Shown here: one piece after another, positions 35,072 through 44,600 of the stretch | Numbering within the stretch: the first letter of the stretch is position 1 | Layout: each line of letters starts with the position of its first letter | Source of the DNA: Archangium violaceum Cb vi76 | Lineage (GTDB): Bacteria > Myxococcota > Myxococcia > Myxococcales > Myxococcaceae | NCBI RefSeq assembly: GCF_000733295.1 | Contig: NZ_JPMI01000423.1 | Span: 163,088 to 227,087 of the forward strand | Direction of reading: 5' to 3' | DNA: 64,000 nt | Program-made: the position numbers and the translations under genes | Notes under the pieces: model-generated | Seen by the model: the letters and a program-made list of their open reading frames with translations, nothing else | Told to the model about the DNA's origin: nothing | Database searches by the model: none

Positions 35072-36793
35072 ATGCAAAGCGCTGGCTGGCACCGGAAGTC
35101 GTCGTGGATCGTCCTCACATCCATCTTCATGGGGGTGGTGGGTTGTGAGCCGCCCGAACCGGGGGAGCCACCATCGACGCCGGTCCTCGTGCACCAGTTC
35201 CTGCGTCAAGGGAACGCCACGTTCGTCGAGCGCTCGGACGGAGTGCGGACGCCCACGGTCGATGTGTCGTACTTCCGGCCGACCCCGGAGGCCCTCGCCG
35301 GCTCCACGCCCGTGACGGAGGCGGGTTTCGGCACGCTCGCGGCCCCCACCAGCTATTCGCTGGCGGCCTGGCAGACGCCCATCCGGAACCAGGCCGATCG
35401 CGGCACCTGCGGTGTCTTCTCCTCCGCGGCGGCCATCGAGGCCCGCTACCGGCGCGACTACGGCATCTCCGTGGATCTCTCCGAGCAGTACCTGATGCAC
35501 CTCGTGAAGAGCACCAGCCTCGATTACCCGCGGACGTACCAATACGAGAATCAGAGCTCGTACTGGTACGGCGCCGGCTCGCACTCCCTGTCGCTCACCC
35601 TCTCCTACGCGCTGCCGCTCGAGAGCGAGGTTCCCTACCGGAACCAGGCGGGGATGGATGCCGTGCGGCGCTCCATTCCCGCGGCGGGAGAGCTGATCTG
35701 GAGCGGAAACCCGGCGCAGAACCCCACCACCCAGGCGCAGATCGACGCGTTCGAGTACTCGCCCCTGTACATCCCGCTGTCGGCGCGGAACAACGCCCGG
35801 TATGGCGTGAGCAGCTACACCCTGCTCGACGGGGCGCAGGCGCGTGACACCGCGCTCATCGAGAACTACATCTCGTCCAACCGGGAAGTGGCCATCGATG
35901 TCTCTCTCAACTGGCGCTACAACTCCACCACGGGCATCCACGAGTACGACTCCACGGCGAACGGTGGCGGTCACTCGATGCTGATCATCGGCTACGACCG
36001 CTCGCAGCAGTACTTCCTGCTCAAGAACTCCTGGGGCGGCAGCGAGTACGTCAAGGTCAGCTACCAGTTCATCCAGAACGCGTCCTATGGGGCCGCCGTG
36101 ATCAACAGCGTGAGAGATCCCAACTCGCCGGTGCGTAAGGGGCAGTGGCTGGGCACCTGGGACATGAACCACGATGGGTGGGCCGGGAAGCTGGTGGTCC
36201 GGCGCATCCCCCACCCGGCCACCGCCGCCACCCGGCTGGGGAGCTATTACTCCGGCTCGACCGGGCGCAACGTCAATGGCTACCTGGTGGATGACAACCG
36301 GGGCATCTACTTCCGGGTGGCCGACACCACGAGCGACACCGCGCCGGGCACGATGACCGGCCAGCTCTTCCAGATGTACATCCACGGGTGGGACCCGCAG
36401 GACGCCTCTGGCTATGCCTGGGACGCGGGGAACACCCGGTACGGAAGCGTGCTCAAGCGCTCGGGGCTCTCCATCCCCTATGGCAACTCCTTCACCGCGA
36501 GCCGTTGGATGGGCACGTGGAACATGAACCACGACGGGTGGCGCGGCCAGTTGCAACTCACGAGCTACAGCACCAGTGGGAGCCTGTGGGGGACGTACAC
36601 CCCGAATGGCGGAACACCCGTCAATGTGACGGGGACGTTCGACACCGCGCGCCCCACCACCGCGACCTTCGCCGTCCACAACTCCGGCGGGGCGCAGTAT
36701 TTCTACGTGCACCACTTCGGCTGGTCTCAGAGCTTCTTCGCCGGATGGACGTACTGGAACGGGTACCCCTACGGCGTGCAGGGAAGCAAGTAA
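35072..36793 (+). CDS. papain-like (C1) cysteine peptidase lipoprotein with C-terminal repeats
   Basis: A 573-residue lipoprotein (lipobox GVVGC25). Residues 95-365 are a C1 peptidase domain: the catalytic Cys113 is in RNQADRGTCGVFSSAAAIEA, the catalytic His301 in NGGGHSMLIIGYDR and Asn319 in LLKNSWGGSEY. Residue order is that of papain, though GSCWAFS is GTCGVFS. The C-terminal 200 residues contain two related beta-rich units, starting WLGTWDMNHDGWAGKL and WMGTWNMNHDGWRGQL. These may bind substrate or the cell surface. No inhibitor-type propeptide is evident. The start follows GGGGGG. It is divergent from the giant kinase and probably outer-membrane located. Confidence 0.85.
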   Translation: MQSAGWHRKSSWIVLTSIFMGVVGCEPPEPGEPPSTPVLVHQFLRQGNATFVERSDGVRTPTVDVSYFRPTPEALAGSTPVTEAGFGTLAAPTSYSLAAWQTPIRNQADRGTCGVFSSAAAIEARYRRDYGISVDLSEQYLMHLVKSTSLDYPRTYQYENQSSYWYGAGSHSLSLTLSYALPLESEVPYRNQAGMDAVRRSIPAAGELIWSGNPAQNPTTQAQIDAFEYSPLYIPLSARNNARYGVSSYTLLDGAQARDTALIENYISSNREVAIDVSLNWRYNSTTGIHEYDSTANGGGHSMLIIGYDRSQQYFLLKNSWGGSEYVKVSYQFIQNASYGAAVINSVRDPNSPVRKGQWLGTWDMNHDGWAGKLVVRRIPHPATAATRLGSYYSGSTGRNVNGYLVDDNRGIYFRVADTTSDTAPGTMTGQLFQMYIHGWDPQDASGYAWDAGNTRYGSVLKRSGLSIPYGNSFTASRWMGTWNMNHDGWRGQLQLTSYSTSGSLWGTYTPNGGTPVNVTGTFDTARPTTATFAVHNSGGAQYFYVHHFGWSQSFFAGWTYWNGYPYGVQGSK

Positions 36794-36858
36794 CAGAGAC
36801 CTTGAGGTGAGGAGACATTCACAGAACGCTGCCTCCCGAACTCCAGGAGGGACGCTCC

Positions 36859-36991
36859 ATGAAACGGCTCCTCATCCGGGGCGGCGCGGCGATCGCCCTG
36901 GCGGCCGCCCTGTCCGCCCCCGCCGCCTTCGCCCACGAACCGCGCCGCGCTGGCGAAATCGTTTCCGAAACCGGAACCGCCACGGCGAGCG
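36859..36991 (+). pseudogene. signal-peptide gene fragment, 3' end lost at the defence cassette
   Basis: A well-formed gene start (GGAGGGACGCTCC then ATG) encodes a signal peptide, MKRLLIRGGAAIALAAALSA with cleavage likely after AFA, and about 20 mature residues (HEPRRAGEIVSETGTATAS). The frame then runs straight into the antisense of the HNH nuclease gene, giving only Arg/Pro-rich nonsense. The simplest reading is that the rest of a small secreted-protein gene was replaced when the cassette arrived. A genuine 85-residue protein is less likely. Confidence 0.5.
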
Positions 36992-37840
36992 CTACCCCGC
37001 AGCGCCCGGGAGCGGCTCCCAGGACAGCGCCTCGGGCGCCTCGGCGAAGAGCGGCTTCAACGCGGGGACCTTCTCGTGGCGTCGCTTCATCTCGACCCAC
37101 ACGGAGGGGTGGCTGACTCGCAGGAGCGCATCCCGCAGCAGCACGAGGCGCGCGGTGGGCGCACCGGCGCGCTTCTCCTCGCAATACTCGCGCAGCCTCG
37201 CGCGATACCCATCAAAAGCTTGTGCGCGGGCCGTTGGAAGGGGGGAACGGTTGAGTCCGAGCACCTCCAGTGTGTACTTCGCTCGGGCGGCGTCGCGCGT
37301 CCCGCTCTTCGCCGTCACGACGAAGTGGAAGGTGTTGAGGATGTCGAGCGTCAGCCACCGCGTCGCATCGTCCTCGCGCGGGTCGAAAAGCACCGGCTTT
37401 CCCGCGGCCGGCTTCTTGAGCCTGGGCGCGGGCTGGCCCTTCTTGCGCTTCGGGTGGGCGAGCGGCGTGGGGCTACGGCTCGCGCCGACGAAGACCGCGA
37501 ACTGGTTGTTCTTCGGGCCGTTGCAGGGACCACACGCGTAGCAGTAGTTCTTCCAGGCGAAGACGCGCTCCGGATACAGGTCCTTCGGCCAGATGTGCTC
37601 GACCTCGTCGGCCACCGAGTCCTCGCAGTAGGAACAGCGGCGCGCGCCGGAACACATCTTCGTGAGGACCGCCTTCACGCTCGTGAAGGTCGCGCTCTTC
37701 TTCGTGTTGTACCGGGAGAAGAGCCGCCTGGCCTCCGCGACCCGGGCGGTGTAGCTGCGATGGGCGAGAACCTCGGCCTGATACTCGTCCAGCGTCTTCG
37801 CGACCTTCGTGTCGAGGCGCAGCCGGGGCAGCTGGATCAT
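36992..37840 (-). CDS. ptuB: PtuB-like HNH endonuclease of a Septu-type defence system
   Basis: A 282-residue protein with an HNH nuclease core: RRCSYCEDSVADEVEHIWPK (CxxC at 69/72, catalytic-type EH at 81-82) followed by CYACGPCNGPKN (CxxC at 103/106, Asn107). This is the zinc-bound HNH layout of PtuB. The C-terminal half is helical. Its ATG overlaps the stop of the upstream ATPase gene by 4 bases (ATGA), so the two are made together. In Septu systems this subunit degrades nucleic acid when the ATPase is released by phage infection. The stop abuts a truncated gene on the other strand. Confidence 0.8.
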   Translation of the reverse strand: MIQLPRLRLDTKVAKTLDEYQAEVLAHRSYTARVAEARRLFSRYNTKKSATFTSVKAVLTKMCSGARRCSYCEDSVADEVEHIWPKDLYPERVFAWKNYCYACGPCNGPKNNQFAVFVGASRSPTPLAHPKRKKGQPAPRLKKPAAGKPVLFDPREDDATRWLTLDILNTFHFVVTAKSGTRDAARAKYTLEVLGLNRSPLPTARAQAFDGYRARLREYCEEKRAGAPTARLVLLRDALLRVSHPSVWVEMKRRHEKVPALKPLFAEAPEALSWEPLPGAAG

Positions 37841-39147
37841 GACCGCGGCACCCGCGGCTTCGACACGTATGCGACTGTCGGAGAGGAGCGCCTGAGTTCC
37901 TCCTGCCGAGCCAGCTCCTTCTTCGTCAGTCCGTCCGTCAGTTCCTTGGCGTTCAGGGCCGCGAGCTCGTCGACACGCTCCTGCGACGTGCGCGAGCGGG
38001 TCGTCCGCAGCCCGAAGGCGCCGGTCCCGTAGGCCTCGAGCACATTGCCGAAAACGAGACGTTCCAGGTCGATGCCGGTGAGAAACCTCGTTTCCTCGTC
38101 AGAGCCCGGCACCGCGAGCTTGAACACGGTGCCGAACTCCGCGGCCTGGCAGACGAGCGGGCTGTGCGTCGTGACGATGAACTGGATGTTCGGGAAATGC
38201 TTGCAGAACCAAGGGCCAATCTCCCGCTGCCATGTCGGGTGAAGATGTGCATCGACCTCATCGATCATCACGACGCCGGGCCGAGCCACGCTCAGACCCG
38301 ATTTATCGAAGAGATCGCGATCGGGGTACGCGAGCGAGAGCTGCCGGAGTAACTCGAACGTCATGCTGAGGACGGCGCGATGCCCGTCGCTCAGGTTCTC
38401 CGCGGGCACGCGCCCCTTGGATGCATTGCGGAAGACGACCTCCTGCGGCGTGACCTCGTCAATGCGCATCCCGTGGGGAAGAAACCCGGGCTGGTTCACG
38501 AACGTGCTCACTTTGTCCACGTTGACTGGCGCAAAGAGCGGCTTCATCCGCCCAACCGGCGTGTACTCGAGCAGTGCGAGATCGCGCAGCCACTTGAGGC
38601 CGGAGGTCAATGCCACCGACTCGCCGAAAATCGAGAGGTGGCGAGTCACGCGCGACTGCTCCTCGAGGAGCTTCTCCCAATCCCGGTCACCGCCGGTAAA
38701 GCGGCGGAACGGCCCATACGACGCCGCGAACCATCCGCGCGGGCTTCCCCAGACATTCGACTCGGGCGGCGCGCCTCTCGTCTTCCACCGCGTCGACCCA
38801 ATGACCCGAGGCTTTGGGCGGCGCTGCACGTCGATTCCCACGCGCAGCGGACCCTTCACGGCGGACCGATCGACCGATCGGTCTTCCTTCGGGTCGGCCT
38901 CGACCAGCAAGTCGATGTCCGCCGAACCGGTTCCGAAGCGCACCCAGTCGTTCCAATTGAGGCGAAGCATTGGCGCCTCTTCCGGTCCGATGAGCGCGAG
39001 CGCCGCCGCCCGCAGGACGGAACTCTTGCCGGCTCCGTTGTCGCCGATGAGCACATGCCACCCGGCCCGCGGAGCATCGGGCGGCAGATCCCAGTCGAGC
39101 TCTTCAATGCCGCGGAAGTTCCGGATGGAGATTCGGGTCAGGTACAT
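37837..39147 (-). CDS. ptuA: PtuA-like AAA ATPase of a Septu-type defence system
   Basis: A 436-residue ABC/SMC-type ATPase starting MYLTRISIRNFRGIEELDWD, the typical N-terminus of OLD/RecF-like ATPases. Walker A is GDNGAGKS (35-42), the signature-like NLSDGHRAVLS is at 251-261, Walker B is VVMIDEVDAHLHP (292-304) and the H-loop is TTHSPLVC. An N-terminal 16-residue extension is possible but has no better start. It is coupled to the HNH gene, so together they make the two-gene Septu arrangement. No reverse transcriptase or retron RNA was seen beside it. Confidence 0.8.
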   Translation of the reverse strand: MYLTRISIRNFRGIEELDWDLPPDAPRAGWHVLIGDNGAGKSSVLRAAALALIGPEEAPMLRLNWNDWVRFGTGSADIDLLVEADPKEDRSVDRSAVKGPLRVGIDVQRRPKPRVIGSTRWKTRGAPPESNVWGSPRGWFAASYGPFRRFTGGDRDWEKLLEEQSRVTRHLSIFGESVALTSGLKWLRDLALLEYTPVGRMKPLFAPVNVDKVSTFVNQPGFLPHGMRIDEVTPQEVVFRNASKGRVPAENLSDGHRAVLSMTFELLRQLSLAYPDRDLFDKSGLSVARPGVVMIDEVDAHLHPTWQREIGPWFCKHFPNIQFIVTTHSPLVCQAAEFGTVFKLAVPGSDEETRFLTGIDLERLVFGNVLEAYGTGAFGLRTTRSRTSQERVDELAALNAKELTDGLTKKELARQEELRRSSPTVAYVSKPRVPRS

Positions 39148-39382
39148 GAACGACAAGATACCAGCGCATGCGACGACAGCAGTGCCAGGAAACACGCGAC
39201 GAGCGGCGCTGCCCGGCCGGGCGTCTCGCCATAAGGCAACACCGCATACAGGGGGGCACTTCCCTCACGCGGGAGAGAAGGTGGGACTGGGAGGAGAACT
39301 CGCCGCCCGAGGCAGCGGCAAGACGGAGCCAGAGAAGAAGCGGACGTCCCGATTGGAGCCGGCAGGGATGCCGCGCCTGGCC

Positions 39383-39490
39383 TCACCGGCGGCGGTGCGC
39401 CGGGGCCGCATTCTCCACCCGCGTGGGCGCCATCGCGTCCACCGGCAGCAACCGGGAGGTGGGTACTTCAACGTGTTCGGCTGGCTTCAT
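39383..39490 (-). CDS. very small ORF with strong ribosome site, possible gene fragment
   Basis: A 35-residue reading frame (MKPAEHVEVPTSRLLPVDAM then a TRVENAAPAHRRR end) preceded by GGAGGAGACACC and ATG, an excellent ribosome site. It lies downstream of the pirin gene on the same strand, and just upstream of the defence cassette. It may be a genuine small protein or the start of a gene cut by cassette insertion; nothing decides between these. The region from here to 39148 holds nothing else I can support except, presumably, the promoter of the defence pair. Confidence 0.4.
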   Translation of the reverse strand: MKPAEHVEVPTSRLLPVDAMAPTRVENAAPAHRRR

Positions 39491-39550
39491 GGTGTCTCCT
39501 CCACCTGCCTCTACGAATGAACCCACCTCCAGGTTACGCCTCTTCCCGCC

Positions 39551-40354
39551 TCACGCCAGGTCGAACAGCAGGGCCTCCAGCGGCGCACTCGCCGAGAGCA
39601 CCAGCCGCGCCTCATCGGTCACGGCCACCCCGTCCCCGGCCTTCACCTCCACGCCGTTGAGCATCCCCGCCCCGCGCGCCACCTGCAGCCACGCGCCCCG
39701 GCCCGGCGCCAGCGCGTACTCCGCCGTCTCGCCCTTCCCCAGGAGCGTGCTGTACAGCCGCATGTCCTGGTGCACCTTCAGCGCCCCCTCCTTCCCCTCC
39801 GGCGACACCACCAGCCGGAAGCGACCCTGCCGCTCCTCCTTCGTGAAGGCCTTCTGCTCGTAGCTCGGCGTCAGGCCCTGGCGCTCGGGGAGGATCCAGA
39901 TCTGCAGGAAGTGCAGCTCCTCGCCGCTCCGGTTCATCTCGCTGTGCAGCACGCCCGTGCCCGCCGTCATCCGCTGCAGCTCTCCCGCCTTCAGCACTCC
40001 CAGCGTGCCCATGCTGTCCCGGTGCTCGATCTGCCCCGAGAGCACGTACGTGATGATCTCCATGTCCCGGTGCGGGTGCGTCCCGAAGCCACTGCGCGGC
40101 GCCACGCGGTCCTCGTTGATGACGCGCAGCGAGCGGAAGCCCATGAAGCTCGGGTCGTAGTAGTCCGCGAACGAGAAGGTGTGGTGGGAATCCAGCCAGC
40201 CGTGGTTCGCATGGCCGCGTGCTTCAGAGGGTCGAACGATCAACATAGGGTACTCCTTCTCTCCAGTCTTCTTCGATGCTCGGGATGCCAGGCCCGTCAC
40301 GCTGGCCAGCAACCCACCCACCACTTCACGCCGGCCCGGGCCCCGGCCAGCCAT
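39551..40354 (-). CDS. pirin-family bicupin protein
   Basis: A pirin-type protein. The N-terminal cupin carries the metal-binding set in GFGTHPHRDMEIITYVLSG and GAGHRDS-like EHRDSMGTLG, then TAGTGVLHSEMN, with the conserved family segment HANHGWLDSHHTFSFADYYD. The length from ATG 40246 is 231 residues, with AAGGAG six bases upstream. An in-frame ATG at 40354 would add MAGRGPGRREVVGGLLASVT and more, which looks like a twin-arginine signal; I give the longer form but both are open. Pirins can act as quercetinases or redox sensors. It follows the YceI gene by a few bases and is probably co-transcribed. Confidence 0.85.
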   Translation of the reverse strand: MAGRGPGRREVVGGLLASVTGLASRASKKTGEKEYPMLIVRPSEARGHANHGWLDSHHTFSFADYYDPSFMGFRSLRVINEDRVAPRSGFGTHPHRDMEIITYVLSGQIEHRDSMGTLGVLKAGELQRMTAGTGVLHSEMNRSGEELHFLQIWILPERQGLTPSYEQKAFTKEERQGRFRLVVSPEGKEGALKVHQDMRLYSTLLGKGETAEYALAPGRGAWLQVARGAGMLNGVEVKAGDGVAVTDEARLVLSASAPLEALLFDLA

Positions 40355-40362
40355 CCGCCGCC

Positions 40363-40911
40363 TCACGCCGCCTTCCCCACCGCCGCCGCCTTCACCACCT
40401 GCACGTCCAGCTCGATGTCGATGCGCTCGCCCACCAGCACCCCGCCCGTCTCCAGCGCCTTGTTCCACGTCAGCCCGAAGTCCTTGCGGTCGATGCTCGT
40501 GCGCGCGCTGAACGCCAGGCGCTCCGTGCCGAACGGATCCGTCACCCGGCCGAGGAACCCGGTCTCGAGCACCACCTCGCGCGTGGTGTCCTTGAGGGTC
40601 AGGTCCCCCATCACGGCGTAGCGGTCCTTGCCCACCGCCTGCACGCGCTTGCTGTGGAAGATGACGCGCGGGAAGGCCCCCACGTCGAAGAAGTCCGGCG
40701 AGCGCAGGTGGTTGTCCCGGGCCTCCACCTGGGTGTCGATGCTCGCCGCCTCGATCTTCATCTCCGCCTGCGCCTTCAGCAGGTCGCCGTTCGTGAACAG
40801 CCTCCCCTCGTAGCGGGTGAAGCGGCCGTGCACCCGCGCCACCACCATGTGCCGCACGGTGAAGCCGATGGAGGTGTGCTGGGGGTCGATGTGCCAGGTC
40901 TCGATGGCCAT
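40363..40911 (-). CDS. YceI-family lipid-binding protein
   Basis: A 182-residue protein starting MAIETWHIDPQHTSIGFTVR. The WxxDPxHTSIGFxVRHMVVARVHG pattern and later LKDTTREVVLETGF and RTSIDRKDFGLTWNKALETG are diagnostic of the YceI lipocalin-like fold, which binds isoprenoid or long-chain lipids. There is no signal peptide, so this copy should be cytosolic. The C-terminus IDIELDVQVVKA fits the last beta strand. It precedes the pirin gene with an 8-base gap and probably shares its promoter in the gap upstream. Confidence 0.9.
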   Translation of the reverse strand: MAIETWHIDPQHTSIGFTVRHMVVARVHGRFTRYEGRLFTNGDLLKAQAEMKIEAASIDTQVEARDNHLRSPDFFDVGAFPRVIFHSKRVQAVGKDRYAVMGDLTLKDTTREVVLETGFLGRVTDPFGTERLAFSARTSIDRKDFGLTWNKALETGGVLVGERIDIELDVQVVKAAAVGKAA

Positions 40912-41211
40912 GGGGGTCGTCTCCTTGGGAAGTGCCTCTCTGGCCTTCCTCTAGAGCAACCCGCCTGCCAACACCCAACCCCCTGGAATCACATGAGCCG
41001 CCCCCGCCCAACGGGAGCAAGGCTCTCAAAATGAGAGTCCTCGGCTATCATCCGGAGAGCGCCTCTCCGTCCATCCGGGAGCCGCCCGCCCGGCCCTCCG
41101 GGGCCTCCCGGGCCACCGGACGGGCGCCGGGCGCGGACCCTCCGCGGGTGCTGGCTCCCTGGCGGGTGCCTACCTCATTCCAGAGAGAGGCTCGAACGCG
41201 GAGGTCGCACC
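40912..41211. other. 300-bp divergent intergenic region
   Basis: No supported coding sequence. It separates the YceI/pirin operon from the GerW gene and must hold both promoters. CTCTCA (41023-41028) and TGAGAG (41032-41037) form an inverted repeat with a 3-base spacer, a possible operator or small hairpin. Much of the rest is Pro/Arg-codon-like GC-rich sequence. Confidence 0.4.
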
Positions 41212-41613
41212 ATGGACGTCAACGAGGTCATCGACAGGGCCCGCGACGCATTCAGTGTCCGGCGTGTCTACGGAGACCCCATCCAACAGGGCGAGGTGAC
41301 GGTCATCCCCGCCGCCCGGGTGACGGGAGGCGGCGGGGGAGGCGGCGGCGAAGGCCCCCTGGCCGAGGGAGCCCAGGGGGCGGAGAGCGCCAGTAAGGGC
41401 TACGGCAGCGGCTTCGGGTTGAACGCCCGGCCCGCCGGGGCCTTCATCCTGCGCAAGGGGAAGGTGCGCTGGATGCCGGCGGTGGACGTCAACCGCATCA
41501 TCCTCGGCGCCCAGGTGCTGGTGGGCCTCGTGCTGCTGACGTTCGGCCAGAGGCTCGCCCGCTTCCTGTTCCAAGAGGGCAAGCGCCCACGCCTCAAGCG
41601 CCTGGCGCGGTGA
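41212..41613 (+). CDS. GerW/YtfJ-family protein
   Basis: A 133-residue protein. The N-terminus (RARDAFSVRRVYGDPIQQGE then VTVIPAARVTGG) and the later GYGSGFGLNARPAGAFIL plus GKVRWMPAVDVNRI match the GerW (YtfJ) family, first described as a spore-germination protein in Bacillus. A Gly-rich loop (GGGGGGGG) sits in between. The C-terminal hydrophobic segment AQVLVGLVLLTFG could anchor it. GGAGG lies seven bases before the ATG. In myxobacteria its role is unknown; spores are made by an unrelated route, so the name describes family only. Confidence 0.85.
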   Translation: MDVNEVIDRARDAFSVRRVYGDPIQQGEVTVIPAARVTGGGGGGGGEGPLAEGAQGAESASKGYGSGFGLNARPAGAFILRKGKVRWMPAVDVNRIILGAQVLVGLVLLTFGQRLARFLFQEGKRPRLKRLAR

Positions 41614-41631
41614 GCGTCACTCGGATGGCCG

Positions 41632-44600
41632 TCACTCCAGGACCATCTCCATCACCCGGAAGCCCGCGGTGCCATCCCCCAGCTGGCCGTACGCGTTGTC
41701 GCCCGTGGCGCCGACCTTGCCGTCCGGCTTCAGCACCAGGGAGTGGGAGCCACCCGCGGCAATGGCCGTGACACCCGTGAACTCCAGCATCTGGAGCGCC
41801 AGGGGGCTGTCCGTCGTGGTGCCATCCCCGAGCTGACCGAAGGTGTTGGCGCCCCAGGCCCACACCGTCCCATCCCCCAGCAGGGCCAGCGAGTGCGCCT
41901 GGCCGGCCGCGATGGCCGTGACGTTCTCGAGGCCCGTCACCCGTACCGGCGCGGCGCTCGCGGAGGAGGTGCCGTCCCCGAGCTGCCCGGAGGTGTTGGC
42001 GCCCCAGGCCCACACCGTGCCGTCCTCGCGCAGCGCCAGCGAGTGCCGCCCCCCCGCGGCGAGGGCCGTGATGCCCGTGAGCTCCGGCGAGGGCAGCGGC
42101 ACCGGAACACCGCTCGAGTAGAGGTTGCCATTGCCGAGCTGGCCGGTGGCGTTGTCCCCCCAGGCCCACACCGTACCGTCCTCGCGCAGCGCCAGCGAGT
42201 GGCCGGAGCCGCCCGCGACGGCCTTGACGCCCAGCAGGCCCTGCACCTGCACCGGGGTGGTGCGCGAGGTGGTGGTGCCGTCCCCGAGCTGGCCCGTGGT
42301 GTTGCTCCCCCAGGCCCACACGGTGCCATCGACGCGCACCGCCAGGGCATGGCCGGCGCCCGCCCAGAGGGCGATGACGTTGGAGAGTCCCTGCACCTGC
42401 ATCGGGGTGGTGTGCGAGGTGGTGGTGCCGTCCCCGAGCTGGCCGGAGGTGTTGTCGCCCCAGGCCCACACCGTCCCATCGCAGCGCAGCGCCAGGGAGT
42501 AGTCGCCGCCCGCCGACACGGCCTCGACGCAGCGGGGCTCCGCCAGCTGGAAGTAGGACTCACTGAAGGAGACGTCCTCGACGCCGAGCTGCCCGTCGCC
42601 GTTGCCGCCCCAGCTCAAGACGAAGCCGTCGGTGCGCGCGTAGAGGGAGTGGCCGGAGCCCGCGGAGAGCCGCGCCGCGCCCGGAGTGCCCCGCATCCGC
42701 ACGGGGAAGGGGTACGCGCTGGTGGCCCCATTGCCGAGCTGGCCATAGGTGTTGTCGCCCCAGGTCCACACCGTGCCGCCCTCGCGCAGCACGACGGACA
42801 TCCGGCCACCGGCCGACGGGGCCGTGACGCGCGAGAAGCCCGGCACCCGCACCGGCGTGCTCACGGAGGTGTTGGTCCCCAGGCCGAGCTGGCCCGTCGC
42901 GTTGCGTCCCCATGTCCAGAGCTGGCCGTCGGTGCCCTGGGCCAGCACGTGGCTGCCCCGGGAGGAGAGGGCCGAGATGGGGTTGACGAGGGCGGTGACC
43001 CGGGCCGCCAGGGAGCGGGCATTCGTGGTGCCATCCCCGAGCTGGCCGTAGAAGTTGTCCCCCCACATCCACACCGTGCCATCCGACTTCAGCGCCGCCG
43101 AGTGGAAGGGCCCGGCCTCGATGGCGACGATGTTGGAGAGCCCCTGCACCTGCACGGGGGCACTGCGCGCGGTGGAGGTGCCGTCCCCGAGCTGGCCGTA
43201 GGCGTTGTCACCCCAGGCCCACACCGTCCCATCCGACTTCAGCGCCAGCGAGTGGTAGAGGCCGGCGGCCACGTGGGTGACGCCCGAGAGCGACGAGAGC
43301 TGCTGGGGCGTGGGGCGCGGGGTGAAGGAGGTGGTGCCGTCGCCGAGCTGGCCGTAGGTGTTGTCGCCCCAGGCCCATACCGAGCCATCCGACTTCCGCG
43401 CCAGCGAGTGGTAGCCCCCCGCGGCGAGGGCCGTGGCGCCCGATACCCCCGATACCTCTCCCGGCGTGGCGCGCTTGCCGCCCGAGCCGTCCCCGAGCTG
43501 GCCGAACGAGTTGTCACCCCAGGCCCACGCCGTCCCGTCCGACTTCAGCGCCAGCGAGTGGTAGCTGGACACGGAGATGGACGCCACGCCCGACAGCCCC
43601 GTCAGCTGTACCGGGAGCGGGCGCTGGGAGAAGGTGCCATCCCCCAGCTGGCCCTGGCCGTTGTCGCCCCAGGCCCACACCGTCCCATCCGGCTTCAGCG
43701 CGAGCGCGTGCACGTCCCCCGCCGCCACCGCCGAGATGCCGGAGAGGCTCTGCACCCGCTCCGGCACGGGACGCCAGCCGGCGCTGCCATTGCCCAGCTG
43801 GCCGAAGGAGTTGGAGCCCCAGGCCTGGACGGAGGCATCACTGCGCCCGACCAGCACGTGGGAGTTGCCACAGGCAATCGCCTGGACATTGACGCCGGAC
43901 ACCAGCACGGGGAGGCGCAGCGGGCCGGCGAGGTTCTGGCCCGCCTGGCCCTGGCTGTTGTCCCCCCACATCAGCACGGAGCCGTCGATGTGCTGGGCCA
44001 TGACGTGGTGCGTCCCACTGGCGACGGACACGATGCCCGTCAGGCCGTGCACCTGCACCGGCGTGAGCGACGGCGCCGTCCCCTCGTCTCCGAGCTGGCC
44101 CCGGGAGTTGTCCCCCCAGGCCCACACCGTGCGATCGTCGCGCGCCGCCACGGAATGGGCGCCGCCTCCGGCGATGGAAACGATCTCCGTGAGGCCGGTC
44201 ACCCGCACCGGCGTGGTGCGCGAGGTGGTGGTGCCATCCCCGAGCTGGCCCGAGGCGTTGTTGCCCCAGAGCCATACCGTGCCGTCCTCGAGCAGGGCCA
44301 GCGAGTGCGTGTCCCCGGCCGCGATGGCCGAGACTCCCGTCAGCCCCGACACCTGCGTCGGGACGTTGCGGCTGCTCGTCGTGCCGTCCCCCAGCTGGCC
44401 CTGGGCGTTGTTCCCCCACGCCCACACGGTGCCATCCGTCTTCAACGCCAGCGAGTGCAGGTTGCCGGCGGCGATGGCCTCGACGTCCGTGAGCCCCGGC
44501 ACTTCCACGGGGCTCGTGCGCTGCGTGGTGGTGCCATCCCCCAACTGCCCCTCCCCATTGCCACCCCACGCCCACACCCGGCCCGTGTCACTCATGGCCA

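Noticed and set aside
36992..37116. C-terminal continuation of the 36859 small ORF
   Set aside because: It is the antisense of the HNH gene's end and reads as Arg/Pro-rich nonsense.
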